Virus record (IMG/VR): IMGVR_UViG_3300044731_001192
Location: 1-63,880 of that record
Direction: 5' to 3' (one strand)
Length of the DNA stretch: 63,880 nt
Source of the DNA: a virus
This document shows positions 1 through 8,300 of the stretch, in pieces. The notes under the pieces are model-generated. The model was given only the letters and a program-made list of their open reading frames with translations, ran no database searches and was not told the origin of the DNA. Made by a program: the position numbers and the translations under genes. Every line of letters begins with the position of its first letter. Position 1 is the first letter of the stretch.

Positions 1-73
1 GCAGGAGGTTGTGAGGGGGGAGCGGAAGGACGCGGAGGACAGGTGGAGGGAGTGTTGTGGGGGGTTAGAATGA
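1..73 (+). CDS. 3' end of a gene cut by the window start (partial)
   Basis: An open frame enters at base 2 and stops with TGA at 71-73, overlapping the ATG at 70. It encodes QEVVRGERKDAED followed by RWRECCGGLE. The residues EVVRG also occur in the (-) protein at 37686-38078 (ELEEVVRG), and bases 3-21 equal the inverted strand of 37879-37897. I infer that this is the true or alternative C-terminus of a gene whose first 66 codons resemble 37879-38078. The stretch is far more G+C-rich than the rest of the window. Function unknown. Confidence 0.5.
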   Translation, partial: QEVVRGERKDAEDRWRECCGGLE

Positions 74-225
74 GCAAAGAAATAGACCTGTTAGAAAGTT
101 GTTTAGATGAGTTTCAGTACTATGAAGTTCCTTGTTTAGAATTAATAATTAAAATCAAAGAACTACTAGCACAAACTGGACAAGAACCAGACACAAGAGA
201 ATCTTTGGAGGCTAAGCATGACTGA
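70..225 (+). CDS. Small hypothetical protein
   Basis: A 51-residue acidic protein, probably helical, with no family I recognise. I start it at ATG 70 because that ATG overlaps the preceding stop (ATGA); the open frame extends upstream only through G-rich sequence. Its 3' end overlaps the next gene by 8 bases, so it looks like the head of a coupled series of small accessory genes. Confidence 0.6.
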   Translation: MSKEIDLLESCLDEFQYYEVPCLELIIKIKELLAQTGQEPDTRESLEAKHD

Positions 226-376
226 AGCAGAGAAAATAACTTATGAAGAACTACTGAAAGATTTACGTGAAGACAGTAAACATCGAGTTTATCATTTAGA
301 CAAATTAGAAAGATTCGTAAGTGTGATTAACATCAGAATCAATAAAGCACTACCTGACGGTTGGGAGATACAATGA
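218..376 (+). CDS. Small hypothetical protein
   Basis: A 52-residue charged, mostly helical protein (starts MTEAEKITYEELLKDL). It overlaps the gene before it and shares an ATGA start/stop with the gene after it at 373-376, the usual sign of translational coupling. No function recognised. Confidence 0.6.
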   Translation: MTEAEKITYEELLKDLREDSKHRVYHLDKLERFVSVINIRINKALPDGWEIQ

Positions 377-747
377 ACAAAGAAAAAATACTAAAAATCA
401 GCGAATACAATAAACATGAGTACGAAGGGTTTGAAATACAAACATCTGAACAAACTATTCTAGTTGCAATTAATAATACTGCACAATGTTGTGAAGAGTG
501 GGGTTATGTTTCTACTATAGATGACACTGAAGATTTTATAGGTGCAGAATTACTAAACATTATTATCGTAGGTGAGAACCTAAGTACCCGAGAGTTTACT
601 GTAGACGAGAAAGGTATGGCTATGTTTGTAAACTTTGAAACAAATAGAGGTACGTTTCAACTTATTATGTACAACATGAGTAACGGTTACTACGGGCATA
701 CAGCAGTAGTAAAGTCAAATCAATTAACTATTAAGGCAACATTATAA
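373..747 (+). CDS. Hypothetical protein
   Basis: A 124-residue protein starting MNKEKILKISEYNKHEYEGF. I chose ATG 373 because it overlaps the previous stop as ATGA; an upstream in-frame start at 361 would lie inside the previous gene. The pattern suggests a small beta-rich domain. The stop shares bases with the next start (TAATG at 745-749). No function recognised. Confidence 0.6.
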   Translation: MNKEKILKISEYNKHEYEGFEIQTSEQTILVAINNTAQCCEEWGYVSTIDDTEDFIGAELLNIIIVGENLSTREFTVDEKGMAMFVNFETNRGTFQLIMYNMSNGYYGHTAVVKSNQLTIKATL

Positions 748-1271
748 TGAAAACTGTAGAACAAACACTATTGATAGGCGGTATCGAAGTAAAGAGACAA
801 GACGAGGAGTACGCAATGACGTGGTACGAAGCGTCAGAAACATTAACTGATGGTTGGAGGCTACCAACAAAAGAAGAGGTAAAATTACTTTACCGACTTT
901 ACCGACATATTGTTGGTTTTGATAGTAATTGGTATTGGAGTTCGTCTGAGTGTCTTCCCATCTATTCATGGAAACAAGATTTTGGTAGAAGCTCCGATTA
1001 CTTAATTGGTAAAAATTGTGCAGCAGCGGTTCGTGCGGTACGCTTCATAAAGAATAAAGAATCAAGACCAAGAGATTACTCTAAAAGGGAAAAAGATAGA
1101 CTAGATTTGATTGACGAAATGGCTGAAAAAGCCATGAATGATGCAACTATAAAAACACTGACTGAGGTGTATCATAACGAACGATACTGCTACTTCAGAA
1201 ATATGAGTCATGACGAGTTAATCAGTACAGCCAAACAAATGGATATGTTTATAGAGGAGACACTACTTTGA
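747..1271 (+). CDS. DUF1566/Lcl-like domain protein
   Basis: A 174-residue protein. Residues about 24-100 carry the hallmarks of the DUF1566 family (C-type-lectin-like fold): MTWYEASETLTDGWRLPTKEE, then YWSSSE, then AAVRAVRF. A charged helical tail follows. Family members are often surface or ligand-binding modules and sometimes the variable targets of diversity-generating retroelements, but no reverse transcriptase is encoded here. There is no signal peptide, so a cytoplasmic role is likely. It overlaps both neighbours by a few bases. Confidence 0.6.
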   Translation: MKTVEQTLLIGGIEVKRQDEEYAMTWYEASETLTDGWRLPTKEEVKLLYRLYRHIVGFDSNWYWSSSECLPIYSWKQDFGRSSDYLIGKNCAAAVRAVRFIKNKESRPRDYSKREKDRLDLIDEMAEKAMNDATIKTLTEVYHNERYCYFRNMSHDELISTAKQMDMFIEETLL

Positions 1272-1432
1272 AAAATGTTGAAGTATTTATAGAACAAACC
1301 CCAGAACAATACGTTTCTGACCTATCCATCACTATTACTTGTAAGAAGTCAGAAACATTTGAAGCACAAGCAATTATAGATTATTTAAGCAGCATAATTA
1401 ATATCGTCTATAGGAAACAATACAATGATTAA
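1268..1432 (+). CDS. Small hypothetical protein, TTG start
   Basis: A 54-residue frame (reads KNVEVFIEQTPEQYVSD after the start) that opens with TTG overlapping the previous stop and closes inside the next gene. GAGGAGA at 1255-1261 is a good ribosome site for this TTG. The start is therefore unusual but supported by spacing and overlap. No function recognised. Confidence 0.5.
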   Translation: MKNVEVFIEQTPEQYVSDLSITITCKKSETFEAQAIIDYLSSIINIVYRKQYND

Positions 1433-1598
1433 ATTAACTAAGTACGAGATAAAGTTTAGACACTGGAACATACTAAGTAAAGTTCATGACGAACGGTATG
1501 ACTTCATAAAAGCAAGTTCAATAGAGCGAGCAAAAGCAGCGGCACGATACAAATACGGGGATTTAATAGATATTCTGTACGTGAAAGTATTTGAATAA
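1425..1598 (+). CDS. Small hypothetical protein
   Basis: A 57-residue basic protein (starts MIKLTKYEIKFRHWN, ends LYVKVFE) overlapping the preceding gene by 8 bases. Residues 29-45 form a likely basic amphipathic helix (KASSIERAKAAARYKYG). No family recognised. Confidence 0.5.
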   Translation: MIKLTKYEIKFRHWNILSKVHDERYDFIKASSIERAKAAARYKYGDLIDILYVKVFE

Positions 1599-1636
1599 AG
1601 ACCTTAACAACCAATATGTAGGTAATTTATATTAAG

Positions 1637-1807
1637 ATGAAAGCGATACGTAAGCGATACCCAGATGACACAAGGCTAGGTTTCTTCCTTGAGTCTAAAA
1701 GAGTCAGGATGTTTAAGTTTGAGATACCCGCACCACAATTAATCTGGACTAAGTGCTATAACAGCCAATATTGGAGAAAGAGAAATGAAAATAGAGCTGA
1801 CGGGTAA
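1637..1807 (+). CDS. Small basic hypothetical protein
   Basis: A 56-residue, strongly basic protein (starts MKAIRKRYPDDTRLGF, ends WRKRNENRADG). Its last 23 bases overlap the start of the next gene in another frame. No obvious ribosome site stands out, so this call is weaker than its neighbours. Confidence 0.4.
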   Translation: MKAIRKRYPDDTRLGFFLESKRVRMFKFEIPAPQLIWTKCYNSQYWRKRNENRADG

Positions 1808-2273
1808 CTATAAACATTACACAGCAGAAGGTAGGGTAGTTTTACTATCCCACCAACTACCTGACAAAACCTACACTGGAGTCGTAACTAAAACTCACAC
1901 TACTGGAGAAATTACTACTATGTTATGGTTACCAGATGGACAATGTATACAAAACAGTAAATACAATATAATACCAACAGTAAATTACCATCAATTAGCT
2001 AAATTGACAAACACTACTTACGATTTAATTAGAACAGCCTACACTTCAGGTAAATTAAACATACAACCAGCCTTTACTAAGTACAGGGAAGTAATATTTC
2101 ACGAACAAGACGTACTAAACATGTTAAATAACTTCGACAAAAAAGAATTACGCAATTTAATTGTACAAGCAAGCAAAGAAAGCAGTAGAGCCAAGTACGA
2201 ACGAAGAAAAATTAGTAAAAAGTTGCACGAAATGCACTATGCTAATATGCTTACTACTCTAAACAAGGGGTAA
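1785..2273 (+). CDS. Putative HTH-containing protein
   Basis: A 162-residue protein with a strong site, GAGAAAGAG, before ATG 1785. Residues about 67-110 (HQLAKLTNTTYDLIRTAY, then VIFHEQDVLNML) resemble a MerR/excisionase-like helix-turn-helix with a wing. A charged helical tail rich in Lys and Arg follows. A DNA-binding role is inferred from this pattern only. Confidence 0.5.
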   Translation: MKIELTGNYKHYTAEGRVVLLSHQLPDKTYTGVVTKTHTTGEITTMLWLPDGQCIQNSKYNIIPTVNYHQLAKLTNTTYDLIRTAYTSGKLNIQPAFTKYREVIFHEQDVLNMLNNFDKKELRNLIVQASKESSRAKYERRKISKKLHEMHYANMLTTLNKG

Positions 2274-2276
2274 GTT

Positions 2277-3038
2277 ATGCCAGACATAGTAATAGAAATA
2301 GAGCCGTTGCCGTATCAAACATACATTAGAGGTAATGTCAATAAAACTACTAAATTCAATGCAAAAAGTTCTATAAATTATGACAATTATGTTCAAAGCA
2401 TGAACTACGGTTTTAGTGACTTTAAAGAAACTTTTGAAATTACTTTTCTTAATCTGACAACTTACCCACAAATTAAGTTTGATTTGTACGGAGAAGTGGC
2501 AGCAAACAAAGTAGTGAAAATAAATTTAGCTGATTTCACCGTAACTGGGATAGTAAATTCACCAAGTACAGCAAGTATAGCCGCAAAATGTACTTCGTTA
2601 TGTACTGCATTTGAATTATTATCAGCAATACGCCACTTCATACAAACAAACAAACAAAGTGGTGCTGATTTTAACTTCAATACTAAAACGTACAACATAG
2701 TAAGCAACTTAAACCTATTTAATCCTACTGTAACAATATCACTTAACAGTATTACAATAGTATTGCAATGTAATGTAGTAACAATACCTACGATAAACAG
2801 TGAAGGCACGACTATAACTCAGTCAAGCATATTAGTACTACATCAAACAGCAAACCTAACAAGTTTAATTAATTTTTTAAAAAACGTAAGGCAACAAGTA
2901 GCTTACAGTTTTAATACTTTCCCAGATACTTCGATAAGCACAATAGTAAAACAACCAACTACATGGGACACAACTACAATCAAAACACCACAAGGATATA
3001 TTCACACACTAAGTTGTTCATTGACAACTTTCTATTAA
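2277..3038 (+). CDS. Hypothetical beta-rich protein
   Basis: A 253-residue protein, rich in Thr, Asn, Ile and Val, with alternating hydrophobic strands and little predicted helix. It begins three bases after the previous stop behind GGGGTAAGTT. No signal peptide or transmembrane segment is evident. The composition resembles that of structural proteins in this phage, so a minor virion protein is possible, but I recognise no family. Confidence 0.6.
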   Translation: MPDIVIEIEPLPYQTYIRGNVNKTTKFNAKSSINYDNYVQSMNYGFSDFKETFEITFLNLTTYPQIKFDLYGEVAANKVVKINLADFTVTGIVNSPSTASIAAKCTSLCTAFELLSAIRHFIQTNKQSGADFNFNTKTYNIVSNLNLFNPTVTISLNSITIVLQCNVVTIPTINSEGTTITQSSILVLHQTANLTSLINFLKNVRQQVAYSFNTFPDTSISTIVKQPTTWDTTTIKTPQGYIHTLSCSLTTFY

Positions 3039-3044
3039 AGCATA

Positions 3045-3073
3045 TTGCAATACACACAATCGACCAGTATAAT
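3045..3073 (+). promoter_or_regulatory. Sigma70-type promoter
   Basis: TTGCAA at 3045-3050, a 17-base spacer and a perfect TATAAT at 3068-3073. It sits between two (+) genes and would start a transcript about 30 bases before the ATG at 3110. With the terminator at 3333-3357 it frames a single short gene. Confidence 0.7.
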
Positions 3074-3109
3074 TAACGCTCACCAATAACTTAATAACCG
3101 AGAAACAAA

Positions 3110-3307
3110 ATGGAAAATTTTACATTCACATTCAAATTAGAAGAAATTAACTTAATCTTAGAAGCTTTAGGTAATGTAGCTTATAAAAAATCAGTAAAAG
3201 TAATTGCTGGTATTCATGAGCAAGCAGAAGCACAACAAAAGGCAAAACAAGCTGAAGAAGTACCACAAAAAGGTAGTAAATCAGTAAAAGGTGAGCTAGT
3301 TGATTAA
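3110..3307 (+). CDS. Small hypothetical protein with its own promoter and terminator
   Basis: A 65-residue protein. The N-terminal half resembles an amphipathic fold (NFTFTFKLEEINLILEAL) and the C-terminal third is Gln, Lys and Glu rich. It lies alone between a near-consensus promoter and an intrinsic terminator, so it is probably made strongly and independently. No family recognised. The upstream sequence GAGAAACAAA is a weak ribosome site. Confidence 0.65.
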   Translation: MENFTFTFKLEEINLILEALGNVAYKKSVKVIAGIHEQAEAQQKAKQAEEVPQKGSKSVKGELVD

Positions 3308-3332
3308 GCTAATTATACATTATTAGCAAACT

Positions 3333-3357
3333 AAGGGGCTTTATTGCCCCTTTTTTT
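3333..3357 (+). terminator. Rho-independent terminator
   Basis: Perfect 7-base stem AAGGGGC / GCCCCTT with loop TTTATT, followed by a run of T. It closes the 3110-3307 transcript ahead of the phoH-like gene. Confidence 0.85.
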
Positions 3358-3381
3358 ATACTTAAAATACGGGAAAATGTA

Positions 3382-4125
3382 ATGTCAAGGAAACAAAGAA
3401 AAAAGTACATCGATAGACCTGATAAAAGAGAACAAGAAAGTTCAAATAGACGAGTACAACAGGCTGACCAAATAATAGAACCTAAGTTTGCTAAACCAAT
3501 AGTACGTTTAGTAGCTAAAACTAACGCACAACAAAAATACATTAACATTATTAACAATAACATACTGACAGTATGTTCTGGAGCAGCAGGAAGTGGTAAA
3601 ACATACATAGCTGCTAGTATAGCTTTACAGTACTTAATGGCAGATAAAGTAGATAAAATAATATTAACAAGACCAGCAGTAGAAGCAGGTGAAAAACTTG
3701 GAGCATTGCCAGGTACTCTTGAAGATAAGTATTCACCATATTTAGAACCTTTAGAAGATATATTCGTATCACACATAGGTAAAGGTTTTTACAAATACCT
3801 ACTAAGTAGTGGTAAAATAGTAGGAAAACCAATGGCATACTTACGTGGAGTAACATTTAACAATTCATTTGTACTTTGTGAGGAAAGTCAAAACACCACA
3901 ATAAGCCAAATGATGTTATTCTTAACACGAATAGGTGAAAACAGCAAAGTAATAGTAAGTGGAGATGTAAATCAAAGCGACATTAGACAAACATCAGGAC
4001 TTAAAGATGCTTTAGAAGTGTTAAGTAATGTCCCAGACGTAGGATTTCATACTTTTACAATAGAAGATTGCGTAAGAAGTACATTAACAAAAAACATACT
4101 TAAACAATACGAAAATAGGAGTTAG
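3382..4125 (+). CDS. phoH: PhoH-like ATPase
   Basis: A 247-residue P-loop ATPase. Walker A is GAAGSGKT at residues 67-74. The family signatures ILTRPAVEAGEKLGALPG, YLRGVTF, the Walker B-like FVLCEESQNT and VIVSGDVNQSDI follow in order. PhoH proteins are common in phages, and some are fused to or work with RNases; the substrate is unknown here. An N-terminal 35 residues are highly charged. The endolysin gene starts one base after its stop. Confidence 0.9.
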   Translation: MSRKQRKKYIDRPDKREQESSNRRVQQADQIIEPKFAKPIVRLVAKTNAQQKYINIINNNILTVCSGAAGSGKTYIAASIALQYLMADKVDKIILTRPAVEAGEKLGALPGTLEDKYSPYLEPLEDIFVSHIGKGFYKYLLSSGKIVGKPMAYLRGVTFNNSFVLCEESQNTTISQMMLFLTRIGENSKVIVSGDVNQSDIRQTSGLKDALEVLSNVPDVGFHTFTIEDCVRSTLTKNILKQYENRS

Positions 4126-4126
4126 C

Positions 4127-4645
4127 ATGATATTAGAAGATTTTAATAAAGCGTTTGACATAATAATAGGAGTTGAAGGCGGTTTTAGTGACGACCCTAA
4201 TGACAATGGCAACTGGACTGGTGGAGTAAAGAATAAAGGCGTACTTAAAGGTACTAAATATGGTGTAAGTGCTGCTGCTTTTCCTAACTTAGATATACAA
4301 AACTTAACTATACACCAAGCAAAAGAAATTTATTACAAAAACTATTGGGAAAAAGCAGGATGCCAACTTATTTGTATTAAATACCCATTAAATATACTTT
4401 TATTTGATGCAGCAGTACAACATGACCCGTCAGATGCTAAAAAACTATTACAAAGAGCATTAAATATTCCAGAAGACGGTATATTTGGCAACGGTAGTAA
4501 AAATAAAATAGCACAATCAAATATAAATGACCTTTGTGCAACATATTTAACAACAAGACTTAAATATTATCAATCATTACGTTTATGGAATACTTATGGA
4601 AACGGTTGGAGTAATAGATTATTTAAAGTAGCCCTTGCTTGCTAA
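4127..4645 (+). CDS. Endolysin, GH108 N-acetylmuramidase
   Basis: A 172-residue lysozyme of the glycoside hydrolase 108 type. The N-terminus carries IIGVEGGFSDDPNDNGNWTGG, where Glu17 in the EGG motif is the family's catalytic acid. The region around residues 120-160 resembles the PG_binding_3 half (LLQRALNIPEDGIFG). There is no signal peptide or SAR segment, so it should depend on the holin for access to the wall. Its last 23 bases overlap, tail to tail, the holin gene on the other strand. Confidence 0.88.
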   Translation: MILEDFNKAFDIIIGVEGGFSDDPNDNGNWTGGVKNKGVLKGTKYGVSAAAFPNLDIQNLTIHQAKEIYYKNYWEKAGCQLICIKYPLNILLFDAAVQHDPSDAKKLLQRALNIPEDGIFGNGSKNKIAQSNINDLCATYLTTRLKYYQSLRLWNTYGNGWSNRLFKVALAC

Positions 4646-5057
4646 CTTTCTTAGTGTCAACTCCTTTGAACTTATCTACTGACCTTAAACCGCCTAAACC
4701 AAGTAAACCATATAAAATACCTTCACTTGCTGTATCAGATAACATAGGAAATGGCGGCAAGTGAAATACTGAAGTTATCCAATTAAGCATACTTAGCCCA
4801 ACTCCAGCATAAAATAGACTAATTACTCCTACCCACAATGCAGCAGGTCTAGCTCCAGCAACAAAGAAACTACTATGTTGAGCCTCTTCTTTATTTATCT
4901 CAAGTTGCCCAAGTACTAACTTATACTGATTATCCATTTCAGTAGCAAGTGCATTTAGTTTAATTTTTTCAATTTCAGTAGCATCTGGGTATATTTTATC
5001 AACCACAGTACTAGCTAAATTACTAACTGAACTTATTGCATCATCTATTCCAAACAT
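4623..5057 (-). CDS. Putative holin (3TM / GTA-holin-like)
   Basis: A 144-residue protein. I start it at 5057 because a clear GGAGG lies just upstream on the (-) strand. A charged N-terminal helix is followed by RPAALWVGVISLFYAGVG and a second and third hydrophobic stretch, the pattern of the three-TM holin family (PF11351-like). It is the last gene of the late (-) operon and sits next to the convergent endolysin, which fits a lysis role. Confidence 0.75.
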   Translation of the reverse strand: MFGIDDAISSVSNLASTVVDKIYPDATEIEKIKLNALATEMDNQYKLVLGQLEINKEEAQHSSFFVAGARPAALWVGVISLFYAGVGLSMLNWITSVFHLPPFPMLSDTASEGILYGLLGLGGLRSVDKFKGVDTKKVSKQGLL

Positions 5058-5058
5058 A

Positions 5059-5394
5059 TTAACCTCCGACAGAATGTAATACAACTGTAATCGAAGCATA
5101 CTGATTAGTATAAGTAGCAGTATACTCACTTTTTATAACATACTTTTCACCGTTATAAGTTATTCGTTTAACTCCTTTAGTACTTTTTAAGAAATCTTCC
5201 AATACTTTTGCCTCATTAATACCATTAAAACTGTAAGGAAGATAGGAAAAAACTAAAGTAGGTTCTGTTACAAGCGAATTAATGCCGCTAGTTTTTTCAA
5301 TATTATATAAGTCCCCATAAGAATCTGTTTTAACACTGTAATTTTTGGATAAATTACTATCAAGTCTTTTCAATACAAGTTCTGGAAATTCCAT
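5059..5394 (-). CDS. Minor tail protein, possibly gpM-like
   Basis: A 111-residue protein directly after the tape measure gene (one-base gap). Lambda encodes gpM, a tail-tip protein, in this position. Length and position agree, but the sequence (MEFPELVLKRLDSNLSKN, ending VVLHSVGG) is too diverged for me to assign the family from sequence alone. Confidence 0.5.
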   Translation of the reverse strand: MEFPELVLKRLDSNLSKNYSVKTDSYGDLYNIEKTSGINSLVTEPTLVFSYLPYSFNGINEAKVLEDFLKSTKGVKRITYNGEKYVIKSEYTATYTNQYASITVVLHSVGG

Positions 5395-5395
5395 A

Positions 5396-8300
5396 CTACA
5401 CTACCCTCCTTTGAGCAGTTCTTTGTTGTTTATTATTAACATTAACTTGTTTTTGGGCTTCTTGTTTAGCAATTTGTTTGACAATCTCTATACTTATTTG
5501 ATTACCAAGCTCTTTTCCATCTTTACCAGTACCGTCAACATTAACAGTAATATTATTAACATTACTACTATTTACATTGTTATGCTTAGGTGACATCGGT
5601 TTTACGTTATCTTTAATATTACCAACACTACCTCCAGCAGCAAAATCACCATGAGAATTAGCTTTATCAAAGAAATCTTTACCGTACTTTTTAACTAATG
5701 CAGGAGGTACTACTATTTCATCATTACTTAACCGTACAAGTAAATCTGAACCGTACTTATTAGTTAAGGCATTTGCACTACTAGCTTTTAGTACATAACT
5801 TCCTTTAGGTACAGCGGCATAATTACTATCAGATAAACTATTACCTTTTCCACGTACTTTTCCACCTGAAGGAAATTGTAATATATTACCACCACCAGCA
5901 TAACCAACAACTCCGCCAGTATATTTACCAGTAGGTGCTTCATCAACAGAACCTCCTGTACTAATACCCCCAACAAGCGCAAGCATAGCTTTAATCATTA
6001 ATTTAACTTTAGCTAATATAAGTTCTTGAACAATGACATCCATAATCATCTTAACAATACTAGCACCTAAAGCTTTAACACTTTCCATTGCTGTTTTATT
6101 GCCAGTAGCCCAATCAGTTAAAGCCGTAGTAATATTTCCACTAACTTCATTAGCAAAAAGGTCAGCTACTTCTTGTCCTGCTTGTTTAGTTTTCTCAAGT
6201 TCATTATTAAAACTAGCCATTTTATTAGCTAATAAGTCTCTATCACCACCAGAGTCCGATATAGCTTTAGTCATGAAGTCAGCTCTACTTTCACTAGAGT
6301 TCATTTGAGCAAATTTATCTCGATTAGCAGCACTTCTAGCATAAGCAGCTCCATATTTACCAAAACTACCACCACTTTCTTGTAAATTAATAGCTTCAAA
6401 TTTATTGTCAAAAGCTCCAGATTTATTAGATAACCGAGCAGCAGCCGCATTAGCTCTAGCAGTCATAATTTCTTTCTCAGATAAAATACGTATGTTTTCT
6501 TTCTGTGCCGCTACTTCCTCTTTAGTTAAAGGAACTAATTGACTTCTTTTAAGTTCAATAAGCTTACGTTCTTCAGCAGTCCTAGCTTCATTATATCTTT
6601 TATCTAGTTCTGCGTGGTCAGCCTCCATATTATTCAACAATTTAAGGTCGTTTTTAAACTTTAATTGTGTTTCTAATATAGTTGCTTGTTCTTGTCCGCT
6701 ACTATTAAGTTTAAGTACTGCAATATTAGATTGAGTAAAAGCATCTTTAGTTTTTTCAGTATGTTCAAGACGTAAACGGTCTAATTCCTCTAGTGCTTTT
6801 TCTTTAGTATATTGAGCATCTAACTCTTTGTTTTCTAATTGAATTATCCTAGCTTCACCTTTAAAAGAAGCACTTACTAGATTACCTTGATTACTTTTCT
6901 TAGTAGTATCAGATGTAATTAAAGCTAGTTCGGGTAAAAGTTTACTGGAGAGAGCTAAGACTTTATCTATATGATTTATAGTTTCAGGAAACGTTGTATC
7001 GGCATGATTTTGATTAACTCCTTTTTCACCAGCATTATAAGCACCTGCGATTTTAGGTAAATTATCATTGTACGATTTTTCAAGATGTTTCCAAAATCTA
7101 CTAGCAGCAGTAATATTCCCTTCAGTAGTAGTAATATCTAAATCCTTAGCATAGGTATTAGTAGGCAATACTTGTCCAATACCTATAGCACCCTTCGAAC
7201 TTATAGCTTTTTGATTCAATCCACTTTCAACAGCTAAATTAGCTAAAAAGGCTTCTTGATTCTTAACACCTTCACGAGCAGATATTGCATTTATCTGAGC
7301 AATAAGTTCTTTATTTTTTGGGTCGTTAAGAAGAGCTACCCTAGCAGAAGTTTCATTAGCACTAATTTCACCACCAGTTCCAAAATCAATTCTACGCTGT
7401 CCAGCAACTGTCTTTTCGCTTAGTCCTACATTAAGGTTACTGACCCCTTTAGCCGTTTCTTCAACAAAGGTAGCAATAGTTTTCCTAAGAGCTGTAATAT
7501 CGGTTTCATAAAATAGTGGGACTTCTTTAAGCCCTAAGATATATTCCTGTTGGGCACTTAATGTTTCTTTGTTAGCTTTACGATTAGCTAAATCTTCTTG
7601 AGCTAGTCTAAGATTCTTTTCAACCAATTGATACTCTGGATTACGGCGTATAACATCCTCTGATACTTTAGACCCACCAGCAGTATCTTTAACTACTATG
7701 CCACCAACAGGCAACTTAGTATTACTTCTATTTACACTAGCTAAAGCAATTGCCGCCTCAATATTACTCAACTCCTTCCTAGCATTATCTGCTTTGTCTG
7801 TGGTAACTGTCTGACTATAATTGACACGCGAAACGTCCCTAAACTTTCTAGCTTCCTCTAATCCACGTAAAGCAACATCTTTCTCAAGAGCATTTCTTCT
7901 TACAGCGATTTCATACTCTTTTTCAGCTAAACTAACTCTAGTTTCAAAGTACTTTAAAAAACTAACACTATTTGTTTTAAAGTTCTTTTCAAGAAGTTGT
8001 TGTTCTAATTGAATAGCATGTAACTGTACTTTTGCTTGCACTTCCGCAGTAGCCGTAATAGCTTCACTAAGTTTATTAAAAGTTTCAAGATATTTGTTAA
8101 CTTTGCTTTGGAGCATTGTAAACATCTCTTCACTACCTTCTTCACTACCTTTTATTAAGGCTTCTTTAATATCAGAACTAAGTTTATCATTAAAAGCTTT
8201 CTGTTTTGCCGCAACTTCTTCAGCGTCTTTTTTCTTTAATACGTCTTTGACTAATTCTGGATGAAATATTTCTGCCCAAGAGAATTGCCCTGCTAATGCT

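Noticed and set aside
747-1271. Possible diversity-generating retroelement target (DUF1566)
   Set aside because: No reverse transcriptase gene and no template repeat matching the 3' part of this gene were seen.
2462-2809. 115-residue frame antisense to the 2277-3038 gene
   Set aside because: It is fully inside a longer (+) gene with a ribosome site and has no start signal of its own.
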